A stretch of 64,000 nucleotides of DNA from Artemisia argyi (taxonomy: Eukaryota; Streptophyta; Magnoliopsida; Asterales; Asteraceae), in the NCBI GenBank assembly GCA_030686995.1, contig CM060706.1:143984505-144048504 (forward strand), read 5' to 3'. Each line of letters opens with the position of its first letter. Position 1 is the first letter of the stretch. Below, one piece after another: positions 52,678-63,343 of this stretch. Position numbers and translations under genes: made by a program. The notes below the pieces were generated by a model. It saw nothing but the letters and a program-made list of their open reading frames with translations, searched no databases and had not been told where the DNA came from.

Positions 52678-53002
52678 ATGGAACGATACTTCTAAATAGC
52701 ACAATAATCGTGAAAAGATGGTGATATACATGAAACAAATAAACGACTTTCCTTACAAAGTATCATCATAAGATTACTTAACAGATGAAACCATAACCAA
52801 AATATATCTCACCTTCTAATGCCACCCAAAGACCTGCAATGTAACAGCTTCCTCAAAAGTTAGTATCACCTGATAATAGAACCAACATAAGTCAAATAAT
52901 TATGCAACCAAGAACTTTCAATTTTTTACCATATATATCACCATCTTTTCATATATCACCATCTTTTCACGATTATTGTGCTATTTAGAAGTATCGTTCC
53001 AT
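52678..53002. repeat. Perfect 51-bp inverted repeat with 223-bp spacer
   Basis: The arm at 52678-52728 is an exact reverse complement of the arm at 52952-53002. A partial extra copy of the TATATCACCATCTTTTC end lies at 52934-52950. The right arm overlaps the end of the exon downstream of the crooked-neck-like fragment. Confidence 0.9.
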
Positions 53003-53346
53003 AGTTGGCTCTTTGAGTTTTTAATGCTTGCGCAAGGTGAGATCTTGCATGTGCAGTTGCAGCCTGTGGGTTCTCAATATCTGAGCCAATGTCATCTAAG
53101 AAAGAAAAACAGCACATGCATCTCGCATACGTAACACATGGAAACATGACCTGGAAAAAAATCATGCTTACCAATCATAGCTCCTTGCTCATTAGATGCT
53201 CCATTTGGATTCTCCCGAACAACATTTTCTTGTTGTACCTCTTCAATGGCAGATGTTTCAAACATTACGTGGGTGTACCACACCTTCAAATGCTTAGTGT
53301 GCTCCAAAATTCTTTTGTATATGTGTCCAGTCCTTTTTAATTCACC
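53000..53346 (-). pseudogene. Crooked-neck-like (CLF1/SYF3, HAT-repeat) splicing factor fragment
   Basis: The exon at 53172-53346 has AG/GT borders and encodes LKRTGHIYKRILEHTKHLKV and WYTHVMFETSAIEE. This lines up with the HAT repeat (A)LYERLLDRTKHxKVWISFAKFEASA of plant crooked-neck proteins, which are pre-mRNA splicing factors of the NineTeen complex. It splices in phase into a second exon (53097 down to about 53000) reading DDIGSDIENPQAATAHARSH, LAQALKTQRANYG, which I do not recognise as crooked-neck. The rest of the ~700-aa protein is absent, so this is a captured or duplicated fragment, possibly part of a chimeric transcript. Confidence 0.5.
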
Positions 53347-54600
53347 TATGTTATAGTCAAAAAAATTTAGATGTTAGTAATATGACAAAATTACAAATGT
53401 TGAATTGCCAAAGGGAATTAATTACAAATTAGAAAAGGATAGTTTAAATACAAAATTCAAAACACATTTTATAACAGTGATTTAAATCACTCATTTGATG
53501 CAAAATAAACTTGCAGCTAACCGCTTGAATCACTCTCAGGATCACCAACAACCTGGTCGTTGAACTGGTTTTCTATGGGGCATCCCGCTTGAATCAAAGA
53601 AAGTTATGTATCCCTGCGTATGACCCCGCTCCCAAAATCCAGTATGAGTGGGCCACCACCTGGTGCACACGCAATGTTACGAAGGTATTTTTTACACTAA
53701 GTAGCAACAAACAACAGACAATGTTGATATAGACTATCATAGAACACTTACCTTTGACAAAGGGAATCTCCGGAATGGCATGTCCTTTGAGTGCATCTAC
53801 GTTGTCAATGACTGAGTCACCGACAACTATGGTGAGTGGTTGACTCACCTGGTTTCAGCGCACGAACGACCAATACGCAATGTCAGCATGAACGACATCC
53901 AACATCTAAAACCACCATTTAAGAGGTCATACTTGCAGCTGTTGGATATGGTTGTGACAGTCATCATGATGCACATACGGACGACCATCGCTACCTGCAC
54001 ACAAAACAAAAATATTACTTAATTAATAGGAAGTAACGTCGGCAGCTAGCTAGACAATGCAATTCAGAGAAACACTTAACACATGAAATAATACTACGGG
54101 AGCATCCGAGGTCCAAATATTTATCCGTTCTCGGCTACTTTTGATCACTTAACATAGATAACTGATCGGGCTCAGTAACACCTCACTTAGAAGTATTGCT
54201 TTGTTTTTCTGTGACAACATCCGGACCAAAAGGGATTGATAGGGTTTCATTGTGATGATAAAGGACTGCTGGAACTTCTCCCACAGATTATTCAGAGGTA
54301 TCTGACTGAGGCATAACAAATGGGAAACATGGACGTCTAACAATAGGTTTATTTTTGGATTTCATATTTGAAAAATACAATCCCACACAACTGTGCAAGA
54401 CTCGTATGTGAACCGGTTGCAGACACAAATTGTCTTTAATCACATTAATTGTCAGGAATTCCAACTAATGATATAAAGGTACAAAGATACCTAAAACTGG
54501 ATATGATCTTGTTAAACGACGTACCAGCTGTAATCCCATATTGCACCTATGTTCTTGGCAAATTCGTTCCGTATCAGAAACATTCCCTGCATACAATATA

Positions 54601-55499
54601 AAACTATAAATTAGCAACGACAATAGACACCTGAATGTCATAGATCTTCAAGTTGAATCTTCTACATAGTGCTACCATTCATGTAATATATGCATTAAGA
54701 AAAAATATTTTATAACTCCATAAAGAAAATATATTTATGTAGTTATTAAAATTGATATTAAATATAGTAAAACAAATTATGCAAATATAAATAAAATTAG
54801 TCAAACCTCATCATTAGGTGCAATGCATATATAACTCACAAGAATGAAAACAATTTAAAGTATACATAAGACTGAAGCATAATATTAACATAACATGTAC
54901 CAACACAAAACGCAATGCAAAAGATGTTATCATTCTTTTATATCCTAGAAACATCAGAAACATTATAAAAATTAAACAATTGTATAATATTAACATTCAT
55001 CTAATAAAAAAAGTAGAGTAAGAAAAAAACCTGATCACAGCCGTAGACAGGTCCATGACGAGATAGGCAACTGAAGAATCATAGGAAGGAAAAAAGCTAT
55101 GAGAAAAAGTATATTATGAATCAACTGTGACTTTTTTACGTAGTCAGACTAAAGTTATCAAACTGAGTAACTATACCTTAAGTGAAGAATACTATTGCTA
55201 TTCCAAAATATTTGAATGATCGGGGTCTTGCAGAAGGGATTTTAAGCATATTGGTTGTCATTACTATCAAAAAAGAAGTATATTGGCATGCAAACGACCG
55301 TCATATATAATTGAAGATCTAGCCACATAAGAAACGTACATACCTCATGGTGAGCCTCAGATGCAAACGGCCGTCATCCTGTTTTGATTTAGGGTTTTGA
55401 AGAAGATGAAACTCATACGTATGACTATATCCGTAATGTTTAAATCCTATTTTGTATGTTTTTTAAAAAATCCGGTTTAAATTTTTTTTCTAAACATTA
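54601..55499. other. AT-rich DNA without recognisable genes
   Basis: No coding signal could be supported. A near-repeat of GCAAACGGCCGTCAT / GCAAACGACCGTCAT occurs at 55289 and 55363. Confidence 0.4.
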
Positions 55500-55883
55500 T
55501 AGTTTTGGCATTGAAGTATGTAACTCAAAAAGTAAGTTGGTCAAGTGGTAAAAGTAGTTAGTAATCTATCAAAAGATCCTAGGTTCGAATCCTGCTTAAT
55601 ATATTTTTACACTAATAAAAACCGAATTTTACACTATTAAAAATTGCCGATATTAATTTTAAAAAAATATATGAAATAAAAAAAAATTAAAAAATTGCTT
55701 TAAAAAATTGCCAACACATATTAAAATTGTATATAATATATAAATTTACGAAATTTATTTAAAAATTAAAAAAATAATAATAATAAATTTAAAAAAAATT
55801 GCTTACATGTGATGACATGGCTGATGACATGGCTGAAATTGAATTACTGGGCAATGAGGTGGCATTTCTTCAAATGCCTCCTG
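55500..55883 (+). mobile_element. tRNA-derived SINE-like element
   Basis: An RNA polymerase III type internal promoter is visible: an A-box-like GTTGGTCAAGTGG (55536-55548) and a B-box GGTTCGAATCC (55582-55592) at tRNA-like spacing. An AT-rich body follows, and a unit GTGATGACATGGCTGATGACATGGCTG (55809-55835) lies before the (TA)n tail. Ends and target duplication were not resolved. The 3' half might belong to another small element. Confidence 0.55.

Positions 55884-55961
<78 letters not shown>
55884..55961. repeat. (TA)n microsatellite
   Basis: About 38 TA units at the 3' side of the SINE-like element. Confidence 0.97.
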
Positions 55962-55965
<4 letters not shown>

Positions 55966-56188
55966 TCCCAAACACACCTCAAACCCTTCATCAACTTAAC
56001 ACCTTGATTATTTTGTCCAAAATTGTCAAAGGAACATTTTAATTATCGATACGTTAATTAAAAATTGTTAAGTACTTCCTCATCGTGCCAATAAAAGCTT
56101 ACGTATTTTTAATATATTATTAATCTAAATATATACATATAAATATGTTTGCTCCAGAAATTAAAACCGCGAAAATTCAAAAATTTAA

Positions 56189-56268
56189 AGGGCGGCCCCC
56201 TTAATAATTAAGGGGACCGGCTTGTTATCGGGGGCGGTCCCCTTAATGTTTAAGGGGGCCGGCCATCT
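56189..56268 (+). promoter_or_regulatory. GC-rich palindromic cassette, copy B (upstream of ORF1)
   Basis: GGGCGGCCCCCTTAAT (56189) pairs with ATTAAGGGGACCGG (56207). A second pair follows: GGGCGGTCCCCTTAATG (56231) and TTTAAGGGGGCCGGCCATCT (56248). Below it is a C/A-rich stretch typical of a plant leader. No clear TATA box was seen. Confidence 0.8.
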
Positions 56269-56456
56269 GATACTTTCAAATCCAATTTCCACCTTAAATC
56301 TTTTGCCAAACACTTCATTTGTTCATAATTTCCTTCCTCACCTCTGCTGAGTACGAACCAAAACAACCAAAACCATCAAAATCCTTCACCAAATCACCAA
56401 TTCGGGGTTGTTTCGCAAGGGGCAAACGCTAATCAAACGTATAACAACATCTTTTG

Positions 56457-57410
<954 letters not shown>

Positions 57411-57415
57411 TGAAA

Positions 57416-58615
57416 ATGCCTAAGACCACGGTTGGTGATGTCTCCAAAACCAAACAATACATTCCAAATGTTTCCTCTACTCCCGGCATGTCTCCTTCAG
57501 TTGCATGTTTCTATCGTCCCATTGAAAATAGAAACATTCACGAAGGAAGAATTGTCGATCCATCTTTCTATGACTCTGATCAAACCGAACGAATGTTCTC
57601 CAATATTCGTTTTGAATGTCTTTACCAAATCAACGAACCAATCATTCCTCGTTTTATCCTCGACTTCTATAGCCAAGTGACGGTGCAAACCGATCCCTAT
57701 GGTCATCTCCTTATTTCCTTCATGATCCAAAATCAATTCATCACTCTTACTCTTGCTCAATTTGGACAAATTCTTAGAATCCCATACAACGGCCAAGCCG
57801 TATTCTTAAATGAATGGGATCTTTCCTCTCTTGAAAGAAATCGTCCTCAGGATGGCCCATACTATTATGAGATTCCTAGTCCTGAAGACATTCGTCGACT
57901 GCTTGAACTAGAACGTCGTACGACTAGTCGAGTAATCAAGTCGAAGAATGTCGATATTCATGCAAATCAAATCCTCCTCAAAGAGCTAAGCCACGATATG
58001 AAAAAGTGGGAAGAACTCATTCGCGAGAATGCGTTTGGTACTGGTGGTCACCGTGATTATGTCACGGCAAGCATTGCCCACATGTTATATTGTGTAGTTG
58101 CTGAAGAGAACTACAATTTGGCTTATCTTTTTGTTCATCGAATCATGTCCGCCAAAAACACCCCAAATGCCAATCTTCCTTACGGTATGTTCCTTACATG
58201 ACTTTATCGTTATGTCATGGAACATTACCCACATCTTCAAAGAGATTACTACGTGCAAATCCTTCCTACTTTGAACCAACTTACTCTTGTTCGTACTCGT
58301 CGTTCTCGAAGTGACAAAGGAAAATCTCGTGTTCCTTTGTTCTCTATGCCTCGTGGGTCTACATCTCATCGTGACGATGATGATGATGAGGAGGAAGACA
58401 CCACACATGTTAGTACTCCATCCCCCACGACCTTTGTTGATGATCTTCCTGATCTTGACTATACTAAGTATCAAGTTCCTCTTCCTCATGAACGTACCGA
58501 TGAACTTCTCTTTACTCGTCAAACGTCCATTATCAACCAACAACAATAAATGCATGAAGAAATTCGAGGAGGATTCAAATCCGTTGGAAAGATGATTGGG
58601 AAGAAGAAGAAGTAG
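57416..58615 (+). pseudogene. ORF1: retroelement accessory protein (plant transposon protein type), two stops
   Basis: A continuous 400-codon frame from ATG 57416 to TAG 58613-58615 is interrupted by TGA (58199-58201) and TAA (58547-58549). The N-terminal half has FECLYQINEPIIPRFILDFY and ITLTLAQFGQILRIPYNGQA, as in the 'putative plant transposon protein' ORFs tied to Asteraceae retroelements. The middle has HVTASI-like YVTASIAHMLYCVVAEENYN then NLPYGMFLT*LYRYVMEHYP. The C-terminal end has an acidic DDDDDEEED run and LLFTRQTSIINQQQ*MHEEIRGGFKSVGKMI, matching the TRQTEIINRQ..RGGxxSIGK tail I remember from this family. Function is unknown; a DNA- or capsid-binding role is only a guess. It lies downstream of palindromic cassette B. 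Confidence 0.7.
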
Positions 58616-58841
58616 ATGATGTTGATGTATTGCTACTTATTATTATTATTCTCTATTAGACATTTGTATGGCTTGTTATTTGTCCGATTTATTCGAAAAT
58701 ACTTATGTTATCTCTTGTTTACTTCTTGGATGATGCTTAGACTTTAACTATTATCATGCTACTATCTTCATCATATTTTAATGCTATGCTATGTTTCTTT
58801 TAAAAAGTGGAATATAATATGTTTGTTTGCATGCATAATTT
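58616..58841. other. 3' flank of ORF1
   Basis: A short AT-rich stretch with TATTATTATTATTCTC repeats; nothing coding was recognised. Confidence 0.4.
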
Positions 58842-58947
<106 letters not shown>

Positions 58948-59055
58948 CATCAGTCCTAGAGTATATACTTCTAATAGAGCTTGCTGGAAACACACACTTG
59001 AAAAATCACCCATTTCTGCAAATTTTGGGTTTCTGGTCGTCTGGGAAAACACCAG

Positions 59056-59136
59056 ATGGGCGGCTCCCTTAATTTCCTAGGCGGTCCCCTTAATTATTAA
59101 GGAGGCCGGCCTACAATTAAGGGGACCGGCCATCTG
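59056..59136 (+). promoter_or_regulatory. GC-rich palindromic cassette, copy C (upstream of ORF2)
   Basis: Bounded by CAGATGGGCGGCTCCCTTAA (left) and AATTAAGGGGACCGGCCATCTG (59114-59135), which are inverted to each other. Between them is GGCGGTCCCCTTAATTATTAAGGAGGCCGGCC. A TATAAAT box follows at 59275-59281, about 140 bp downstream. Confidence 0.82.
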
Positions 59137-59274
59137 AAACTGGGTTTACTGTTTTCTTTTGCATCTTGTGAACTCTTTCTCTAGTATCAGCTACCATTTC
59201 CCATTTTAACCCAACTGATTTTAGAATCTCATTCAACCATTTCAAATACATACCTAAATCAACCATTTCCATAC

Positions 59275-59281
59275 TATAAAT
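59275..59281 (+). promoter_or_regulatory. TATA box of ORF2
   Basis: ACTATAAATTCCCTCC lies about 50 bp upstream of the ORF2 ATG, followed by a CATCATCAT-rich leader. Confidence 0.6.
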
Positions 59282-59331
59282 TCCCTCCATAATCACCATT
59301 CTTCATCTCATCATTACTCATCTAAATCATC

Positions 59332-59931
59332 ATGACTCCACCAAGCACCTCAAACACCAAGGCCTCTAAGAAACAAAAGATTGTCATCATCCCTCCAAAA
59401 CAACTCTTCATTGACTTAACAAATGAAGACAACAAAACCCCATCACCTCCACCTAAATGCTCATCTCCAAGTGCACCTTATGCACCATCCAAAACACCTT
59501 CCACTCATGGAACTTCCTCATCCTCCATACCCTCAACCTCATCAATCAATGACTACATCAATTCACACTTGTCACCACAAGTCTCATCACCACATCCTAC
59601 ACAAGAACCTATCTCCACCCATCTTACCATCTCACTTTCACCAATAACACCACTTGATGCTCATCTCTCATCTCCACCAATTACACCACCATTCTTTGTC
59701 AATCCCATGCCTTGGAGGTTACTTGAATCCCATGGGTATACTTGTCTTTGTTGCATCCACAACCTAACCGTAATCTATGGTCTTAGAGATGAAATTCAAT
59801 ATATGTTTTCATATATTGAACATTTGCTTACTAACCCACCACCACCGCCAACTCCACCATCCTCTCCAATTATTCCTCCACCACAATTCTCTCCCATGCC
59901 TCCACCATCACCATCATGCTCTCCAAATTAA
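59332..59931 (+). CDS. ORF2: proline/serine-rich accessory protein (199 aa)
   Basis: The ATG follows the TATA box by about 50 bp. Residues 1-115 are disordered, rich in S, P and T, with a basic start (NTKASKKQKIVIIPPKQLF). Residues 120-165 form a compact cysteine-containing segment (GYTCLCCIHNLTVIYGLRDE, then FSYIEHLLTNP). The tail is polyproline. The compact segment and its proline tail match ORF3 on the opposite strand (CPCCIFL...WIEYLLTRPHP), so the two are diverged copies of one accessory gene. The function is unknown; the CxCC-helix might bind metal or mediate contacts. The frame is intact. Only 37 bp separate its stop from the inverted LTR, where the element's own tail should be, which suggests a truncated context. 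Confidence 0.6.
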   Translation: MTPPSTSNTKASKKQKIVIIPPKQLFIDLTNEDNKTPSPPPKCSSPSAPYAPSKTPSTHGTSSSSIPSTSSINDYINSHLSPQVSSPHPTQEPISTHLTISLSPITPLDAHLSSPPITPPFFVNPMPWRLLESHGYTCLCCIHNLTVIYGLRDEIQYMFSYIEHLLTNPPPPPTPPSSPIIPPPQFSPMPPPSPSCSPN

Positions 59932-59968
59932 GCATATGATATGCTTAATAAATAAAGCCTTTACCACC

Positions 59969-61238
59969 TGTGGAAAACTAGAAGGGGGGTTGAATAGTTT
60001 TACGTCTTTTTAATTCGTTGTAAAAGATAGTTTTAGTGTTTTCTTAGCTTTTAAAAACTTAGATTCGATAATATGTGATCTCAAGTCTTGCACAATATAA
60101 ACAACAATCAATAAGTAATATATAACAATGATAAGTAATGAAATAAGTAAGAGATGGAAAGATCGAACCGCGATACAAGAGATTTATAGTGGTTCGGCTA
60201 CAAGGACACCTTCCTTGCCCTACTCCACTCCCCGAGCACCTAACTCGAGAGTTTTCACCACTAAATCAACAAGCTCCCTTATGGCGGAGAAAACCTTACA
60301 CACCAATTTTCACACCACAACTTCTTCACACCTAAGTCACAACTTCTACACTACTTCTTCAAATCAATCTACTTCACAATTAACTACTCCACACCTATCT
60401 TCTTCACACCAATATAATTCCTAACTTTTCTTCTTCACACCAAGCTACTAACTAATCACACAATTTATATATCTAGCACAACTATATACAATCAAATATT
60501 CACAACAATCTTCACAAAGAATAATGTAAATAATTTTGATGATGTACCAACAACTTGGATGTGGAGATCACAACAAGTTGTAATACTTCTTGTCTTGGGG
60601 GATAGAAGTATTCTTCTCTTGCACTTGAGAGGATGAAGTTTGAATCACTTTGAAACAAGGAATTATACACTTATGATCAAAGGATAAGAGAATAAAAATA
60701 TGGATCTAGATTAGAAAGTTTAGAAGTGCAAAAGGTGAGAAAATTCTGAGGGATGAACCAGTATTTATAGGGGAGAAAAATACTGTTCTGGAGCGTGGCC
60801 GGTCCCCTTAATGATTAAGGGGGCCGCCTAAAGAATTAAGGGGGCCGCCCCTTCAGAACGTTGGTTTTTCTTGTCTTTTAGTGGGGAATATTTTTCTGGA
60901 TAAAATTTGCCATTTTTGGTTGGAAATTTGAAATCATATATTTATAATGAATTAAACATATTCTTTTAATTCCAAAAGTAATTTTGTAAAAGATATAAGA
61001 TGTTTAATACATTTTATAAAAATTCTAGTGATTAGAGAAATTTCCTTTGATCATGAAATGCAATAAACCCTTTGTTTATTCATACCTTAAGTGATATGGA
61101 AGCAAAGACAAATATTAAGCACTAAAAACTTGTTTACGTCATAAGTTTTAGATTAATGAGTTTATGCTTTGTAATTATCAAAACATAGAGACATTGTTAA
61201 TATGCTAACAATGTTTTAAGACATTATTTATGTCAACA
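59969..61238 (-). repeat. LTR of a second copia-like element (its 3' LTR), 1270 bp
   Basis: The complement starts TGTTGACATAAATAATG (61238 downward) and ends TTTTCCACA (59969). It is the inverted, diverged relative of the LTR at 41127. A polypurine tract lies directly outside its start, at 61239-61253, so it is the 3' LTR of a minus-strand element that extends beyond the window. Confidence 0.9.
60797..60851 (-). promoter_or_regulatory. GC-rich palindromic cassette, LTR copy D
   Basis: GGCCGGTCCCCTTAATGATTAAGGGGGCCGCC plus a further AATTAAGGGGGCCGCCCC. In minus-strand terms it lies about 28 bp upstream of TATAAATA (complement of 60762-60769), the same arrangement as in LTR copy A. Confidence 0.8.
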
Positions 61239-61253
61239 ATCTCCCCCTTTTTT
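61239..61253 (-). other. Polypurine tract of the minus-strand copia element
   Basis: The complement reads AAAAAAGGGGGAGAT directly before the LTR TG. This is the second-strand primer and fixes the 3' LTR identity and orientation. Confidence 0.85.
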
Positions 61254-61662
61254 ATGATTACAAAACCTTAAACTCATTAGGTCTAAAAAATAATTTTTAG
61301 ACAAGAATTTAGAGTTTAACATTCTCTTCTCCCCCTTTTTGTAAAATCAAAAAGATTAATGCTCCCCCTTGATGTATGCTCCCCCTCATTTGAGAGCACC
61401 AAGGGAATGAGCTATGGAAATCTTGGCTACACAAAATATTAGAAGAGAACAAGGCACATATACATGCAAAGCAATAATTATAAAAATAGATTCATTCAAG
61501 CATCATAGAAAGCATTACAACATTTAATATGCTTAAGGCATATTAATCATAATAAAACAAAAGAAAAGACATAGTCCTATATTGCCTAAAAGAGCACTTG
61601 GACTTGCTTGCAACTCATGGTTGATTGTTTTATTTGCTTGAAGGATAACATAAGCATAAAGC
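61254..61662. other. 3' untranslated stretch between accessory ORF3 and the 3' LTR
   Basis: No ORF. It contains repeated CTCCCCCTT strings (61330-61388), extra purine tracts on the minus strand. AT-rich otherwise. Confidence 0.5.
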
Positions 61663-62367
61663 TTAGTTGTTAGATGGAGAAGGATATGAAGTGGGGTATG
61701 GAGCGGAAGAGGTGGCCCTTACGATATTGTATCGAGTTAAGGGTGGAATGGGATGAGGTCGAGTGAGGAGATATTCAATCCAAGAAATATCTTCACTCAA
61801 GTAAAGGATTTGTTTTTGAAGAAAGATGCAACAAGGGCAATAGTGAGTGTGGTTTGTAACTTGATCCAAGTTGAGAGAGTGAGGAAGGCAATTGTTGTAA
61901 GGTGATGATGGAGGTTGCCCTTTGTTGCGTTGTGCAAGATGCATGGCATTGAGATCACAAAGATCATGGATTTGTGATATTTCATCACGGAACTTTTGCT
62001 TTTCCGTGGTAATGCGGAGAAAGTCATTGTGTTGATATGGATGAATTGGGTTTGTGTAGTTGGAGTTGTAGTGGGATGGTTGATCAAACTTGTATGGATC
62101 ATTACATGTGATTGGAGGATGAGATGAGTGGTTTGGCATGAAGGAAGATGTTTGGCCAATGTTGTATGGTTTGTAAAGAGGATCAAATGAATGTCCTTGT
62201 GAATTTGGTGGAAAGTTTGGGAAGTAAGTGGTTGGTGGTGTTGAGTGACGTCCAACTTCATTTGTTATGATGGATTTGTTTCGAGGGCTTTTTCTTCGCC
62301 AAACGGGTTTTTCCGTCATTCTTGCAAGCCTTTAGGCTTTTGGTTTTGGTTTGTTTGGAGAAGCCAT
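61663..62367 (-). pseudogene. ORF3: accessory protein related to ORF2, early stop
   Basis: The likely original ATG is at 62365-62367 (MASPNKPKPKA), followed in frame by TAA and then RLARMTEKPVWRRKSPRNKS. The remaining open frame from ATG 62319 gives 218 residues rich in P, N, H and Y. The C-terminal part holds YCPCCIFLQKQILYLSEDIS and WIEYLLTRPHPIPPL, equivalent to the CLCC...IEHLLTNPPPP segment of ORF2. It lies between the pol end and the 3' LTR, where SIRE-type elements carry an env-like or accessory ORF, but no membrane segment or signal peptide is seen, so env is not supported. It has its own TATA box and cassette upstream. The stop may be bypassed by starting at 62319. Confidence 0.6.
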
Positions 62368-62401
62368 GAAGGGATGAGTGAAGAGTTTTGAGGATTGGGG
62401 G

Positions 62402-62410
62402 TATTTATAG
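62402..62410 (-). promoter_or_regulatory. TATA box of ORF3
   Basis: The complement reads CTATAAATAC, about 35 bp upstream of the first in-frame ATG (62367), with an ACTCTTCACTCATC initiator-like leader. Confidence 0.65.
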
Positions 62411-62535
62411 TGTAAGATTTGTGTGTTTATGGATGGATAAAGTTTGTTTGGGAGATTAGGACAAAATGTGTTGGTGAAAATTGGGAAATGTAGGTTGAAA
62501 TGGGCTAAAAAGCAGAAAAGATTCTGTAAATCCGA

Positions 62536-62601
62536 CCATCAGATGGCCGGTCCCCTTAATGATTAAGGGGGCCGCCTTACAAAATTAAGGGGGCCGCCCA
62601 T
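62536..62601 (-). promoter_or_regulatory. GC-rich palindromic cassette, copy E (upstream of ORF3)
   Basis: CAGATGGCCGGTCCCCTTAA and the second half TTAAGGGGGCCGCCCATCTG (62584-62603) form outer inverted ends, with a central CCCCTTAATGATTAAGGGG palindrome. It lies about 126 bp upstream (minus strand) of the ORF3 TATA box. The layout matches copy C with ORF2. Confidence 0.82.
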
Positions 62602-62603
62602 CT

Positions 62604-63343
62604 GGTGATTTCCAGGTTGCCAGAATTGGGTTTTTGGCAGAAAATTTGCAGAAAGGTTGTGTGTTTGGATTAGAGTTCAAGCAAGTTCAATTCCCTTAGG
62701 CAATATAGAATCTAATCTAATCAAGATATAGCATGCATGCAAGAACACATAGGCAAAAGAGCAAATAATCAACACATAATAAGCAAGAGGAGGTAAGTAA
62801 AGGCAAGATCACTTTAACTTCCTAAGGCACCTATCTTAGATTAAAGGCAAAGGCAACTAGTGAGTGAAAAACTAGTGATGGATCAAGATGACAACATTAT
62901 TAGTGAATTTGTCCTAGTGTGTGTCTATATGCAACAAATGTGGAGTTGTGATTGTTTCGACTCCTAAATGCAAAAAGAAATAACGATCCTAAGAAACAAT
63001 CCAAATGATCTCCTTGATTCAATTTTTGCTCGATTCTGAATGTCAAAGACATATATTAGATTATATACCTTGACAATTTATGTGAGAGTTTATGCATGAT
63101 TTTGAAAAAACAATGTTTTTAGTATTAGTCAACAATGCAAGGAAAATGATCTTCATGTGATTCCTAGATGTGAGAATAATTTTTAAAGAGAATTGATTGG
63201 ATTTTACAAAGGAGTTTATGCAAAGAAAATAAATTTTTCCCAATCTTTATTTTTGTGCGAAATAGATTCCTAGACTCAGAAAAGATGAAATGGAAGAAAA
63301 ATAAAGTTTATGTAAGTATAAATTTGTATTAATTCAATATAAT
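62604..63343. other. Spacer between pol and the ORF3 promoter
   Basis: AT-rich and non-coding in all frames. It separates the pol stop (63344) from the accessory gene unit, supporting the idea that ORF3 is transcribed on its own. Confidence 0.5.

Larger units (their letters stand above)
48780..54600 (-). pseudogene. Exon-like fragments, mostly unassigned (minus strand)
   Basis: Several minus-strand stretches stay open and look protein-like, bounded by splice-like sites. Examples: about 49040-48890 (ADIPTQVNRKIYDVVGLFS); about 50395-50285 ([20 protein letters not shown]); about 51385-51250 (DELDESIHWTENKDLDGYRA); about 51655-51545 (WVKFFEHINEAAGYALKYVE); 53835-53755 (SQPLTIVVGDSVIDNVDALK); and about 54590-54490 (GNVSDTERICQEHRCNMGLQ). 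Between them are stops and unrelated DNA. I cannot assign these except the crooked-neck-like piece listed separately. They could be one unfamiliar, partly decayed gene or several captured fragments. No transposon ends were found that bracket them. Confidence 0.35.

Noticed and set aside
55531..55600. A genuine tRNA gene
   Set aside because: A- and B-box-like strings are present, but acceptor and anticodon stems do not pair; a SINE head fits better.
61663..62367. ORF3 as an env-like gene
   Set aside because: The position fits SIRE-type env-like ORFs, but there is no signal peptide, transmembrane segment or coiled coil; it is rich in P, N and H.
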